Source of the DNA: Bacteroidia bacterium | Lineage (GTDB): Bacteria > Bacteroidota > Bacteroidia > Bacteroidales > Paludibacteraceae | DNA: 64,000 bases | Reading direction: 5' to 3' | Assembly: GCA_009929445.1 (NCBI GenBank) | Contig: SAAL01000004.1 | Location: 1-64,000 of the forward strand | Shown here: positions 52,240 through 62,419 of the stretch, piece after piece | Numbering within the stretch: the first letter of the stretch is position 1 | How the letters are laid out: each line of letters starts with the position of its first letter | Program-made: the position numbers and the translations under genes | The notes under the pieces: model-generated | Told to the model about the DNA's origin: nothing | Databases searched by the model: none | The model's input: the letters and a program-made list of their open reading frames with translations, nothing else

Positions 52240-52488
52240 ATGAAACTTGAAATCGTAACACCGGATCAAATTGTATTTTCGGGAGAGGTCAGTCTGGTTA
52301 CCGTTCCGGGAACGAGCGGGCGGTTCACCATACTTGAAAATCACGCACCCATTATTTCGAGTCTCTCGGCAGGCAACATTACCTGGCGCGTAAAAAACAC
52401 GGATACGAGTATCCTGGCTTCGGATGGATTTGTAGAAGTAAGTAAAAATGTGGTATCCATTGCCGTTGAAGGAATTACGAATGAATAA
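52240..52488 (+). CDS. atpC: F1Fo ATP synthase subunit epsilon (short form)
   Basis: 82 aa; MKLEIVTPDQIVFSGEVSLVTVPGTSGRFTILENHAPIIS. Confidence 0.95.
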   Translation: MKLEIVTPDQIVFSGEVSLVTVPGTSGRFTILENHAPIISSLSAGNITWRVKNTDTSILASDGFVEVSKNVVSIAVEGITNE

Positions 52489-52864
52489 AGCATTTCATTT
52501 AACATGGATACTGGCTGCAAGTATTGCAGCTTTGACCATCGTAGCTTATGTAGTTTTTTATTTCACTGGTTTCAGCTTTATGCCTGAGTATTTTTACATC
52601 ACGCCGGTATTCTTTCTTATGCTGACGCTGGTTTTAGCTTTTTATGTAAAAAAACACCTGAAAAAGGAAAAAGAGTTGTCGGTTGGCGGTATACTGGGCA
52701 TCAGAGTTCTCCTGCTGGCTCCGGTTGTAATTGTGCTGGTGATAAACATGCTCATTGACAAAGAACATATTCTGCCGCTTACGGTGGCTTATATACTTTA
52801 CGATCTGGTATTTTCTGTGTTCGAAACAAAGATTTTACTGGCGTTAAACAATAATAAAAAATAA
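52481..52864 (+). CDS. Small multi-TM protein in the AtpI position of the ATP synthase operon
   Basis: 128 aa from ATG 52481 (overlaps atpC stop, ATGAATAA); about four hydrophobic segments. Confidence 0.75.
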   Translation: MNKAFHLTWILAASIAALTIVAYVVFYFTGFSFMPEYFYITPVFFLMLTLVLAFYVKKHLKKEKELSVGGILGIRVLLLAPVVIVLVINMLIDKEHILPLTVAYILYDLVFSVFETKILLALNNNKK

Positions 52865-52865
52865 T

Positions 52866-53966
52866 ATGCCCTCTTATTTTAAACGATTTTCGCTACTCCT
52901 GCTTACATTCATTTTTATTATGAATATAAGCCCTTTAAGAGCATCCGGCGGCGAAGCTGAGAAAGAAAAACCGTTCGATATCAAAGAAATGATTTTCTCT
53001 CACGTGCTGGATTCATACGAGTGGCACATTCTGACTATCGGTGAGAAACATATTTCCATTCCGCTGCTGATGATTGTGAAAGACGAGAGAGGATGGCATG
53101 CATTCTCAACTAAAAAACTGGCTCACGGACACGAACACAACGGTTTTTACATTTCTCAGACAGATCCTTACAAAGGAAAAATCGTAACTAAAAATGCAGC
53201 AGGAGAAATTATTCGTCCGTTGGATTTATCACTAACCAAAAACGCCGCATCAATCCTCGTAGCAAGTATTATTCTGATTGTCATACTACTCAGCATCGCT
53301 TCACAATACAAAAAAAATCCGCTCAGATCCATGAAAGGATTTGCGGGCGCCATAGAGCAGCTCACGATGAGTGTTCACAACGATATCATCAAACCCAGTA
53401 TTCCGAATGATTACAAGCGATTTGCACCCTATCTGCTCACCGTTTTTTATTTTATCTTCTTCAATAATCTGTTCGGGCTGATACCGCTGTTTCCCGGAGG
53501 TGCCAATGTCACCGGTAATATTGCCGTCACATTTGTGCTGGCAATGCTTACGTTTGTTGCCACCAACTTTTTTGGCAACAAAGAATACTGGAAAGAGATT
53601 TTCTGGCCGGATGTGCCGGTTTTTCTGAAAACACCTGTTTTCCCACTCATGCAGTTAATCGAATTTATTGGAATACTTACGAAACCCTTTGCCTTGATGA
53701 TTCGTCTTTTTGCCAATATGCTGGCCGGACACATGATTGTGCTGGTACTTATGGGATTGATATTTATTTTTGCGGCAATGCTTGGTGTAGGAGCTGCCGC
53801 AGGCGTTTCAGTAGTTTCAGTTGCATTTTCCATTTTTATGGTGCTGCTTGATGTGCTTGTTTCTTTCATCCAGGCGTATGTTTTCACCATGCTTTCATCC
53901 ATATTTATAGGCATGGCAAGAGCCGAACATCACACTCACAAAGTTCATGAATCAACCGAACACTAA
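52866..53966 (+). CDS. atpB: F1Fo ATP synthase subunit a with N-terminal extension
   Basis: 366 aa; NNLFGLIPLFPGGANVTGNIAVT, LTKPFALMIRLFANMLAGHMIV, SFIQAYVFTMLSSIFIGMA. Confidence 0.97.
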   Translation: MPSYFKRFSLLLLTFIFIMNISPLRASGGEAEKEKPFDIKEMIFSHVLDSYEWHILTIGEKHISIPLLMIVKDERGWHAFSTKKLAHGHEHNGFYISQTDPYKGKIVTKNAAGEIIRPLDLSLTKNAASILVASIILIVILLSIASQYKKNPLRSMKGFAGAIEQLTMSVHNDIIKPSIPNDYKRFAPYLLTVFYFIFFNNLFGLIPLFPGGANVTGNIAVTFVLAMLTFVATNFFGNKEYWKEIFWPDVPVFLKTPVFPLMQLIEFIGILTKPFALMIRLFANMLAGHMIVLVLMGLIFIFAAMLGVGAAAGVSVVSVAFSIFMVLLDVLVSFIQAYVFTMLSSIFIGMARAEHHTHKVHESTEH

Positions 53967-54006
53967 CAATCAATAATTAAATTACATAAATATTACAAAC
54001 AATTAA

Positions 54007-54276
<270 letters not shown>

Positions 54277-54279
54277 CTT

Positions 54280-54780
54280 ATGGAACTTTTCACTCCTGAA
54301 GTCGGTCTGATCTTCTGGATGCTCATTCCTTTTCTGGTTGTCTTTTTTATTCTGGCTAAATTTGCATGGCCTGCAATACTGAAAGGCGTAAACGCAAGGA
54401 ATAAGTATATAGATGATTCGCTTCTCGCTGCCAAACAAGCCCGCGACGAGCTGGCCAGAGTGAAGGCCGACGGACAAGCCATAGTGGAAGAAGCCCGTAA
54501 AGAGCAATCCAGGATACTTGCAGAAGCTGCCAAATCAAGGGATTTGATAGTAAACGGCGCCAAAGACAAAGCTACCGAGGAGGCTTCGAAAATCATGGAA
54601 AATGCCCGCGAACAAATTGCACTTGAGAAAGAAGACGCCATTCGTCAAATCCGGAGAGAAGTAGCAACACTTTCGGTTGAAATTTCAGAAAAAGTGCTGC
54701 GAAAGAATCTTGAAAAGAAAAACGAACAAATGGATATGATTGACCGTCTGCTCGATGAATTCAACATACCGAAATCCTGA
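54280..54780 (+). CDS. atpF: F1Fo ATP synthase subunit b
   Basis: 166 aa; N-terminal TM, KFAWPAILKGVNARNKYIDDSLLAAKQARDEL coiled coil. Confidence 0.97.
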   Translation: MELFTPEVGLIFWMLIPFLVVFFILAKFAWPAILKGVNARNKYIDDSLLAAKQARDELARVKADGQAIVEEARKEQSRILAEAAKSRDLIVNGAKDKATEEASKIMENAREQIALEKEDAIRQIRREVATLSVEISEKVLRKNLEKKNEQMDMIDRLLDEFNIPKS

Positions 54781-54868
54781 TTTGGATGAATAGTATAAAG
54801 AAATGTATCATTCACATATACATTTATTCATATACCATTCAATCTGATTATACTTATAAATTAAAAGT

Positions 54869-55423
54869 ATGAATACCGGACTTATATCAGTTAGATATGC
54901 CACCGCCCTGTTTGATTTTGCAGTAGAAACAAAATCAGTGGAAAGAGTGTATGGCGAAGCCAAAATGCTGACCCACATGTTTTTGAAAATGGGTGAACTG
55001 AGGATTGTGCTCGATAATCCGGTATTGCCACAATCGGAAAAACGACAACTGATTCTCAATGCGGCCGGCGGATCAACCAGCAAAACTTTCGAGCATTTCA
55101 CCGATTTGCTCCTGAAAAACGGACGAGAAAATCAGGTGCAATACATCATGCTGAAATACATCGATCTGTACCGGAAAGACAAAAACATCCTTTACGGAAA
55201 ACTCACTACAGCTTTCGAGGTGGACAAAGCCACCGAAGAACGTTTGATTTCGCTGGTAACCGATAAAACGGGGGGCACGCTTGAACTGGAAAAAGTGGTA
55301 GATCCTGAAATACTGGGCGGATTCATGCTCGAAGTGGAAGATGTACGATGGGATGCAAGTCTCTCGGGACAGTTGACACGCATAAAAAATGAGTACATTG
55401 AGCGCAACCGAAGAATTGTTTGA
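54869..55423 (+). CDS. atpH: F1Fo ATP synthase subunit delta
   Basis: 184 aa; ISVRYATALFDFAVE, DPEILGGFMLEVEDVRWDASLSGQLTRI. Confidence 0.96.
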   Translation: MNTGLISVRYATALFDFAVETKSVERVYGEAKMLTHMFLKMGELRIVLDNPVLPQSEKRQLILNAAGGSTSKTFEHFTDLLLKNGRENQVQYIMLKYIDLYRKDKNILYGKLTTAFEVDKATEERLISLVTDKTGGTLELEKVVDPEILGGFMLEVEDVRWDASLSGQLTRIKNEYIERNRRIV

Positions 55424-55481
55424 TATACATTTCAATCATTTCAAACTAATATCGTAAATAACAAAAAGAAAAAAAATACAG

Positions 55482-57065
55482 ATGTCTGATACGAAAATAA
55501 AAGTGAGCGAAGTCTCAGAAGTGTTGCGACTGCAACTCGAAGGCATTGACAACGGAGTAAAATTTGATGAAATTGGTACCGTATTGCAGGTAAGCGATGG
55601 AGTGGTTCGAATCTACGGATTGCGAAATGCTGAAGCCAATGAGCTGCTTGAATTTGACAATGGCATTCAGGCCATCGTTATGAACCTCGAAGAAGACAAC
55701 GTAGGAGCCGTATTGCTGGGACCGTCCAATGAAATAAAAGAGGGATACAGTGTAAAACGAACCAAGCGGGTAGCTTCAATTTTTGTGGGCGAAGGAATGC
55801 TCGGACGTGTCATCAATCCGCTGGGAGAAGGTATTGACGGACGGGGAAAAATTACCGGCGAACTACTCGAAATGCCTCTTGAGCGCAAAGCTCCGGGTGT
55901 AATCTATCGTCAACCGGTGAATCAGCCGCTTCAAACCGGTCTGAAAGCCATAGATGCAATGATTCCAATCGGGCGCGGGCAGCGGGAACTTATCATCGGT
56001 GACCGCCAGACCGGAAAAACCAGTATTGCCATTGATACAATTATCAATCAGCGACGAAACTTTGATGAAGGTGACCCCGTTTACTGTATTTACGTTGCAA
56101 TAGGTCAGAAAGGGTCCACAGTTGCATCCATTGTGAACACCCTGAAGGAGCACAACGCCATGGAATATACGATTGTAGTGGCAGCAAACGCCTCCGATCC
56201 GGCCGCCTTGCAGTATTATGCTCCGTTTGCCGGCGCTGCCATCGGCGAATACTTCCGCGATACCGGACGCCATGCGCTGGTTATTTACGACGACCTTTCA
56301 AAACAAGCTGTTTCGTACCGCGAAGTTTCGCTTATTCTTCGTCGCCCTTCCGGACGCGAAGCCTATCCGGGCGATATTTTCTATCTGCACTCGCGCCTGC
56401 TCGAAAGAGCCGCTAAAATCATCAATCAGGAAGAAGTAGCCAAACAAATGAACGACCTGCCCGAGAGCCTCAAAGGCAGAGTGAAAGGCGGTGGTTCACT
56501 CACAGCTCTTCCAATGATAGAAACCCAGGCGGGCGACGTATCTGCCTATATACCAACGAACGTAATCTCGATTACCGACGGACAGATATTTCTTGATACC
56601 GACTTATTCAATCAGGGAAATCGTCCGGCTGTAAATGTGGGAATCTCCGTATCGCGTGTAGGCGGTAACGCTCAGATCAAAGCCATGAAAAAGGTAGCCG
56701 GAACACTAAAAATTGACCAGGCACAGTTTCGTGAACTTGAAGCATTTACCAAGTTTGGAGGCGATATGGATGCGGTGACTGCCATGACCATTGATAAAGG
56801 ACAGAAAAACACAAAATTGCTGGTTCAGAAACTTCATCAACCAATGGCTGTAGAAAAACAAGTGGCAGTACTCTATTGCGGTACTCATGGGCTGCTTTCT
56901 AAAGTTCCACTTGAAAAAGTAACTGTTTTTGAGGAGGAATATCTGAGTACCCTTGAACTGACACATCAGGAAGACGTATTGGACGTAATCAAAAAGGGAA
57001 TAATCGACGAAAAAGTGACAACTCTGCTTGAAAAAGTGGCAGAAGAGGTTGCAAGAAGAATATAG
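55482..57065 (+). CDS. atpA: F1Fo ATP synthase subunit alpha
   Basis: 527 aa; [69 protein letters not shown]. Confidence 0.99.
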   Translation: MSDTKIKVSEVSEVLRLQLEGIDNGVKFDEIGTVLQVSDGVVRIYGLRNAEANELLEFDNGIQAIVMNLEEDNVGAVLLGPSNEIKEGYSVKRTKRVASIFVGEGMLGRVINPLGEGIDGRGKITGELLEMPLERKAPGVIYRQPVNQPLQTGLKAIDAMIPIGRGQRELIIGDRQTGKTSIAIDTIINQRRNFDEGDPVYCIYVAIGQKGSTVASIVNTLKEHNAMEYTIVVAANASDPAALQYYAPFAGAAIGEYFRDTGRHALVIYDDLSKQAVSYREVSLILRRPSGREAYPGDIFYLHSRLLERAAKIINQEEVAKQMNDLPESLKGRVKGGGSLTALPMIETQAGDVSAYIPTNVISITDGQIFLDTDLFNQGNRPAVNVGISVSRVGGNAQIKAMKKVAGTLKIDQAQFRELEAFTKFGGDMDAVTAMTIDKGQKNTKLLVQKLHQPMAVEKQVAVLYCGTHGLLSKVPLEKVTVFEEEYLSTLELTHQEDVLDVIKKGIIDEKVTTLLEKVAEEVARRI

Positions 57066-57148
57066 GAATAGCTCTGACTTATTTAACAGATAATTTTTAG
57101 TAATTAAAAGTCTGATAGACTTTGGTCTATTAGTCTAAAGTCCGAAGA

Positions 57149-58018
57149 ATGGCTTCATTAAAAGAAATAAAATCGAGGATACAATCCGTAAAATCTACAC
57201 AGAAAATCACTTCGGCGATGAAGATGGTTTCGTCTGCCAAGTTACGCAAAGCGCAGAAAAGGATTGAAAGTTTTTATCCGTACGAGCAGAAACTAAATCA
57301 GATTCTGAACAATTTCCTGAATGCAGAAGAAGAAAGTTCTTCCATCTACGCTGAAAGCCGGGAAATCAAGCGGGTTGCAGTCATTGCATTTTCATCTAAC
57401 TCAAGTCTTTGCGGAGGATTCAACTCAAACATTGCAAAAAAACTAACTGCCACACTCGAGCGATATAATCATCTCGGGCGGGAGAATATCCTGATTTTCC
57501 CGATAGGAAAAAAAATTGGCAGAGTGGTAAAAAAAATTGGATTTCCTATTGAAAATTTCGATGAAATGGCCGATAAACCAACCTATCCGGCCGCACAGGC
57601 ACTGACTGACAGAGTGATGCAACTCTTTAGAAACGGTGAGGTGGACAAAGTGGAATTAATCTATCATCATTTCAAAAACAAAAGTTCACAGGTGCTACTT
57701 GAAGAAACCCTGCTGCCCATCAAACTGGAATCTGCTCATAATTACCAGAGCGGTGTATTGCTAAATTACCTGGTTGAACCCGACAGAAAAACGATTATGA
57801 GCGAATTAATACCGAAAGTACTGCGTCTGAAAGTGTACACCGCTCTTTTGGACAGCAACGCATCTGAACACGCTGCCCGAACCATTGCTATGCAGATAGC
57901 CACCGACAATGCTGATGACCTGCTACAGAAGCTCAATCTGCAATACAACAAATCGCGTCAGCAAGCTATAACCAACGAACTGCTGGATATTATCGGAGGC
58001 TCTTTCGGACAGAGTTAA
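57149..58018 (+). CDS. atpG: F1Fo ATP synthase subunit gamma
   Basis: 289 aa; MASLKEIKSRIQSVKSTQKITSAMKMVSSAKLRKAQ; C-terminal RQQAITNELLDIIGGSFGQS. Confidence 0.98.
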   Translation: MASLKEIKSRIQSVKSTQKITSAMKMVSSAKLRKAQKRIESFYPYEQKLNQILNNFLNAEEESSSIYAESREIKRVAVIAFSSNSSLCGGFNSNIAKKLTATLERYNHLGRENILIFPIGKKIGRVVKKIGFPIENFDEMADKPTYPAAQALTDRVMQLFRNGEVDKVELIYHHFKNKSSQVLLEETLLPIKLESAHNYQSGVLLNYLVEPDRKTIMSELIPKVLRLKVYTALLDSNASEHAARTIAMQIATDNADDLLQKLNLQYNKSRQQAITNELLDIIGGSFGQS

Positions 58019-58033
58019 AGAATTGTTTGACAC

Positions 58034-58077
58034 ATAAAAAAAATCAGCTAATTATCAATAAATTAGCTGGTTTTTTT
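58034..58077. terminator. Bidirectional terminator between convergent atpG and GH2 genes
   Basis: AAAAAAAATCAGCTAATT...AATTAGCTGGTTTTTTT. Confidence 0.8.
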
Positions 58078-58093
58078 ATATAAGTGGAATTCG

Positions 58094-61000
58094 TTATTCC
58101 GCCAACACTCCGAACTCTGCTCCACTGGCAAAGTCGGCGCCGTTCACTTCGCTCTGGGCTGTAAAACGCACATAGCGAGCTTTTACAGATTTGTCGAGCA
58201 TTACTATTTTTTCGTTACCGGAACGGTCAAATGTGCCTTTAGCAACCGGTTCCGACCAGGTTTTACCGTCGGAGCTCACTTGCAGCGTGTAATCTTTCAC
58301 GTTTCCGTTGGTGCCATTCTGGCGTGGCAGGTAAGTGAAGCCTTTCAGCGTTTTTTCATTGCCCATATCAAAATCCACCCAATGCGGATGTTTTGCCACA
58401 GTAACCGAATACATGGTGTGCCAAATAGTAGTAGGATCGCCATCTACCAGGTGAGCAGCATCGCCTGAACCGGGCTCCACACTACTTGCAGAAACCACTT
58501 CCAGCTGTACGGTTAAGATTTTATCAAATACTGCCGTTGTTTTTGTATTCGGATTGCCTTTGAACCAGGCAGTTACCGTTCCTCCATCACGCAGTTGCAG
58601 CGGCATAAAGTACGAATTTTCTTTTTTGGCTTTATTTAATGTGTAAACAATTTCTTGCTGATTGCGGCTTGCCAAGATTTCCACTTTTCCTTTGGCATCG
58701 CGAATGATGGAAATCGGCACTTCACCGGCTGTGGAAACGTTGGCTGTTTCGGCCAAATTTTTGCCCGCAGGGCGAATAATAAATCCAAAGTCGTGGTAAT
58801 CAGCCAGAATACGGTCTTTTTCAAGCGGTCCGCCTTGTCCACAACTGTATCCGCCCAGCCCGGTTACGCCCGCATCCAGAATCAGATAAGTATCTTTCGC
58901 CTTCGGTAATTCGTAGATATGCGGTGCAAGCGTGAGTTGGAGCGGTGAGTATTGTAGTGCCGAAACCGACATGGCATCCTGTGCCACGAAAACAGCACCA
59001 TTACCTCCGTTATCAGTCAGTGCTGCCCAGCGAACTTCTTCGTGGTTGCCCATGTCCTGCGGTTTCGGGAAATTCACAAACTCGTCTTTCGGCGTGCTGC
59101 TGAATTGCTCGATAAACTGTCCGGTTTTGCGGTCGTTGTAGTTGTCAATCGGGCCGCGACCGTAATAGGTAAAGTTGCCGTATTTTTGGGGCACTTGCAT
59201 CATATATCCCAGGCGTGGAAGTATCAGTTTGGGTTTGTTGGACGTGATGCTGGCTTGCAATTCTACTGAACCGTCAGTGTAAACGGTGAAAATTTGCTGT
59301 GTCGTAAATTTGAAATCGTTCGCTCCAAACGGCGTATCAGTCAGTTCCTCCAATTTATTTTTGCCGGATGACCAGCCGCCCGTGATACGGGCCGCGTTGG
59401 GTGCTTGAGAAGTTACTTCAAATGCCACGGTAATCGTTCCGTCGGCAGTTTGACTCACGCGGTAATTTTGTGCTTTGTGCTGGAGGTTGTGCAATCCGTT
59501 TTGGTACCAGCTTTCGTACAGCCAGTTGTCGTTGTTTACAAATGCACGCAAAGCATTTAATTTCGGGCCGCTACCGTCTGCAATTACGGTTTGGTTGCCG
59601 TAAGTGAGGTTGTAAATCGTTCCGGTTTTGGTATCGAAATTCATTATAAATTCTTCACCTCTTACTTCAATAAATGTTTTGTCAGCCGATTCTTTCCAGG
59701 TCGGTTTCGTTGCGTTTGCTTTCACAACTTCGGCAATGGAAGGACGAACTGCCTGCTTTAGTGCGATTTGTTCCTCGGCTTGCACATACCCTTTTTTAGC
59801 CCAGGGTTCATCGTTTTTCAGCAGGAACTGGAATTTCACAAAATGCTCGGCATCTTTGCGAAGCGAAGCATAGTTATACGGCAACTTCACGGTCTTCTTC
59901 TGACGAGCCAGGATTTGTCCGGCATCCACTCGTCCGCTCTGAACTTCTTTTCCGTCCTCGTAAACTGTCCATTTTACTTCGTAATCGTTCAGATTTTTGA
60001 AGTAATATTTATTGAAAATCTCGTATTCTCCACGTTCCACGTCCACCGCTTTCACGCCGATGTGCTGATACACTTTTTTCACTTCGTAATATTGCGGTTT
60101 CGGTTCCATATCGGCGAAAATTAAGCCGTTCATCACAAACTGACCGTCATTCGGTGTGTCGCCAAAATCGCCTCCGTAAGCCAGGTATTTAGTGCCTGTG
60201 GCCGAATCGTAGTTGTACATAGCCTGATCAATCCAGTCCCAGATGGCTCCACCCATAAAGAAATTGGTGCTTTCGATGGCTTCCCAGTAATCCACCAGAT
60301 TTCCGCAAGCATTTCCCATGGAGTGAGCGTACTCGGATACGTGGAAGGGATATTTGATGTTGTAATTTCCCTTCACGGCACCCTGCATCCAGGCTATAGA
60401 CGGGTATTGATTGGAGCCCATATCTACAATGTCGTTGTTTCTCTCGTACTGAACCGGGCGTGAAACATCCACTTTTTTGAGTGCATCGTAGGCCGATACA
60501 AAGTTTTTGCCGGGTCCGGCTTCGTTACCGAGCGACCAGATTACCACCGAAGGATTGTTGATGGTGCTGTGAACCATTTCCATTACACGAGCCACGTGTG
60601 CATCTTTCCACTCCACCGGATGCGAAAGTGAAGCAGCACCGTAATAATACTGATGCGATTCGATGTTGGCTTCGTCTTCGAGGTAAATTCCGTATTTATC
60701 GCAAAGGTAGTACCAGTACGGATCGTCCGGGTAGTGGGAGTTTCGTACGTGGTTGATGTTGGCACGTTTCATCAGCATCACTTCTTCTTCCATTTGCTTG
60801 CGAGAAACCACTTTTCCGGTCGATGGATTGGTTTCGTGGCGGTTCACCCCTTTCAATTTTACCGCCATATCGTTGATATAATAATAGCGTCCCGCCAGTC
60901 CGAATTCATCGTCTTCGGCTTTGGTATCGCGGATTTCCACCGATCGGAAACCGGTGTAAGTTGAAACAGTTTCCACCACACGACCTTTCTTATCCAATAA

Positions 61001-62149
61001 TTCAACCACCAATGTGTAGCGGTTGGGTGTTTCGGCCGACCAGGGTTTTATGTTTTCAAATTTTAATTCCTGTTTCTTTCCTGTGTAGGTTTTTCCGGGA
61101 TTGATTTGCACTTTTTCCTTTGTGGGCAAAAAAGCCATTTCATAACCCGTTACATATTTGTTTTGGTCGGAATAGAGTTCGTTTTCGTAAAGTGAATATT
61201 TCACCTTATATTGACTGATGTTTATTTTTTTCTTATCAAGATTGCGCAAATTCACAGTTACGTCCAACTGACCATTTCCGAATTTATACGTCGGAATTAC
61301 CTGAATGTCACGGATATGCGTTTTAGGAGTGGAATAAATGGCCACTGTACGAAAAATTCCGGGCAGACGAAACATATCCTGTGCTTCCAGAAATGACGCA
61401 TCGCTGCTGCGATAAACTTCCACGGCTATCGTATTGTTGCCTTTTTGCAGGTGTCTGGTGATGTCGAAACGGGCCGCGTTGCGTGAATTTTTGGAGAAAC
61501 CTACGTACTGACCGTTAATCCACAGGTAAAAAAAGCTATCCACACCGTCGAAACTCAGGAACACCTGACGCCCGTCCCACTCCTGCGGAACAGTAAAATC
61601 ACGACGGAAGGAACCGACTTCGTTGCGGTATTCGTATGTTGTCCAATTTGCTGGTGGTGTACGCATTACGCCACCGCGCCAGTCGTCTACAGCCACTTTG
61701 TGCTGGAAAATTACCGGTTGATTGACATAAATGGGCACACCGTATTTCAGCGAACCATCTTTTTGTATTCCATGGATATTCCAGCTTACGGGTACAGGAA
61801 TATTTTCCCATCCATTTACGTTGAATTCCGGTTTGTAAAAATCCATGGGACGTTCGTCGGGATGTTTTACCCAGTTGAATTTCCACGTTCCGTCTAAAGA
61901 TTTCCAATAAGCGGAGTTTTCAGGAAGTACTTTGCGGGCGCTTTCTTTGTTTTCAAAGGAAAAGAAATAAGCACGCGGCTGCTCTTTGTTGAGCGCCAGA
62001 TTTTCAGGTGATTCCCACTCTTTGCCGGAAGGTGCCTGCTCATTGGCATAGCGGAATCCGCTCAGCATATCTTCAGCGTTTACAAAAGCAGAAGTCAGCA
62101 AAATGAATCCGGTTAAAAAACCGATTTTAGCTGTTTTTAAGTTTCTCAT
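58094..62149 (-). CDS. Secreted glycoside hydrolase family 2 beta-galactosidase with C-terminal F5/8C (discoidin) domain
   Basis: Start MRNLKTAKIGFLTGFILLTSAFVNA at 62149 within listed ORF to 62284; LKGVNRHETNPSTGKVVSRKQMEEEVMLMKRANINHVRNSHYPDDPYWYYLCDKYGIYLEDEANIESH, VIWSLGNEAGPGKNF; SSVEPGSGDAAHLVDGDPTTIWHTMYS...KHPHWVDFDMG. Confidence 0.96.
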   Translation of the reverse strand: MRNLKTAKIGFLTGFILLTSAFVNAEDMLSGFRYANEQAPSGKEWESPENLALNKEQPRAYFFSFENKESARKVLPENSAYWKSLDGTWKFNWVKHPDERPMDFYKPEFNVNGWENIPVPVSWNIHGIQKDGSLKYGVPIYVNQPVIFQHKVAVDDWRGGVMRTPPANWTTYEYRNEVGSFRRDFTVPQEWDGRQVFLSFDGVDSFFYLWINGQYVGFSKNSRNAARFDITRHLQKGNNTIAVEVYRSSDASFLEAQDMFRLPGIFRTVAIYSTPKTHIRDIQVIPTYKFGNGQLDVTVNLRNLDKKKINISQYKVKYSLYENELYSDQNKYVTGYEMAFLPTKEKVQINPGKTYTGKKQELKFENIKPWSAETPNRYTLVVELLDKKGRVVETVSTYTGFRSVEIRDTKAEDDEFGLAGRYYYINDMAVKLKGVNRHETNPSTGKVVSRKQMEEEVMLMKRANINHVRNSHYPDDPYWYYLCDKYGIYLEDEANIESHQYYYGAASLSHPVEWKDAHVARVMEMVHSTINNPSVVIWSLGNEAGPGKNFVSAYDALKKVDVSRPVQYERNNDIVDMGSNQYPSIAWMQGAVKGNYNIKYPFHVSEYAHSMGNACGNLVDYWEAIESTNFFMGGAIWDWIDQAMYNYDSATGTKYLAYGGDFGDTPNDGQFVMNGLIFADMEPKPQYYEVKKVYQHIGVKAVDVERGEYEIFNKYYFKNLNDYEVKWTVYEDGKEVQSGRVDAGQILARQKKTVKLPYNYASLRKDAEHFVKFQFLLKNDEPWAKKGYVQAEEQIALKQAVRPSIAEVVKANATKPTWKESADKTFIEVRGEEFIMNFDTKTGTIYNLTYGNQTVIADGSGPKLNALRAFVNNDNWLYESWYQNGLHNLQHKAQNYRVSQTADGTITVAFEVTSQAPNAARITGGWSSGKNKLEELTDTPFGANDFKFTTQQIFTVYTDGSVELQASITSNKPKLILPRLGYMMQVPQKYGNFTYYGRGPIDNYNDRKTGQFIEQFSSTPKDEFVNFPKPQDMGNHEEVRWAALTDNGGNGAVFVAQDAMSVSALQYSPLQLTLAPHIYELPKAKDTYLILDAGVTGLGGYSCGQGGPLEKDRILADYHDFGFIIRPAGKNLAETANVSTAGEVPISIIRDAKGKVEILASRNQQEIVYTLNKAKKENSYFMPLQLRDGGTVTAWFKGNPNTKTTAVFDKILTVQLEVVSASSVEPGSGDAAHLVDGDPTTIWHTMYSVTVAKHPHWVDFDMGNEKTLKGFTYLPRQNGTNGNVKDYTLQVSSDGKTWSEPVAKGTFDRSGNEKIVMLDKSVKARYVRFTAQSEVNGADFASGAEFGVLAE

Positions 62150-62202
62150 CTTTTTTATTTGATTATTCTTTATTTCTGAAAAAATATGGATAATTATAAA
62201 AC

Positions 62203-62419
62203 TTATGGTTTTAACAGTTTGAAAGTATCTTTTGTTCCATTCGTGGAAACCACAGAAAGAATATAAATTCCACTTGCCAGACAACTAGCTTCCATTACAT
62301 TGGAATTATTCACCGAAGCAATTCGAACTCCCTGTAAATTAGAGAGTTGTATAGTTTTCATTTCGCCGCCGAAAACCTGTAGGTATCCATTATTTAGTGC
62401 AACTGAAAACTCGTTTGAA
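62203..62419 (-). other. Out-of-frame T9SS-type C-terminal sorting domain (remnant or alternate C-terminus of the upstream GH84-like gene)
   Basis: Minus-strand frame entered after one-base correction of the A13 run: NSNEFSVALNNGYLQVFGGEMKTIQLSNLQGVRIASVNNSNVMEASCLASGIYILSVVSTNGTKDTFKLLKP*. Confidence 0.8.

Noticed and set aside
57066-57148. Imperfect inverted repeat GACTTTGG...CTAAAGTC between atpA and atpG
   Set aside because: Short and AT-rich inside an operon; may be a minor translation-coupling hairpin but not distinguishable from chance.
57500-57545. Two A8 tracts in a near-duplicate (GGAAAAAAAATTGG / GTAAAAAAAATTGG) in atpG, considered as a slippage site
   Set aside because: The frame is intact and the duplication reflects the KKIGRVVKKIG coding sequence; no alternate product is visible.
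62150-62284. Extended N-terminus of GH2 (MSGKWNLYSFCGFHEWNKRYF...)
   Set aside because: The internal start at 62149 gives a clean signal peptide; the upstream part overlaps the out-of-frame T9SS CTD of the previous gene.
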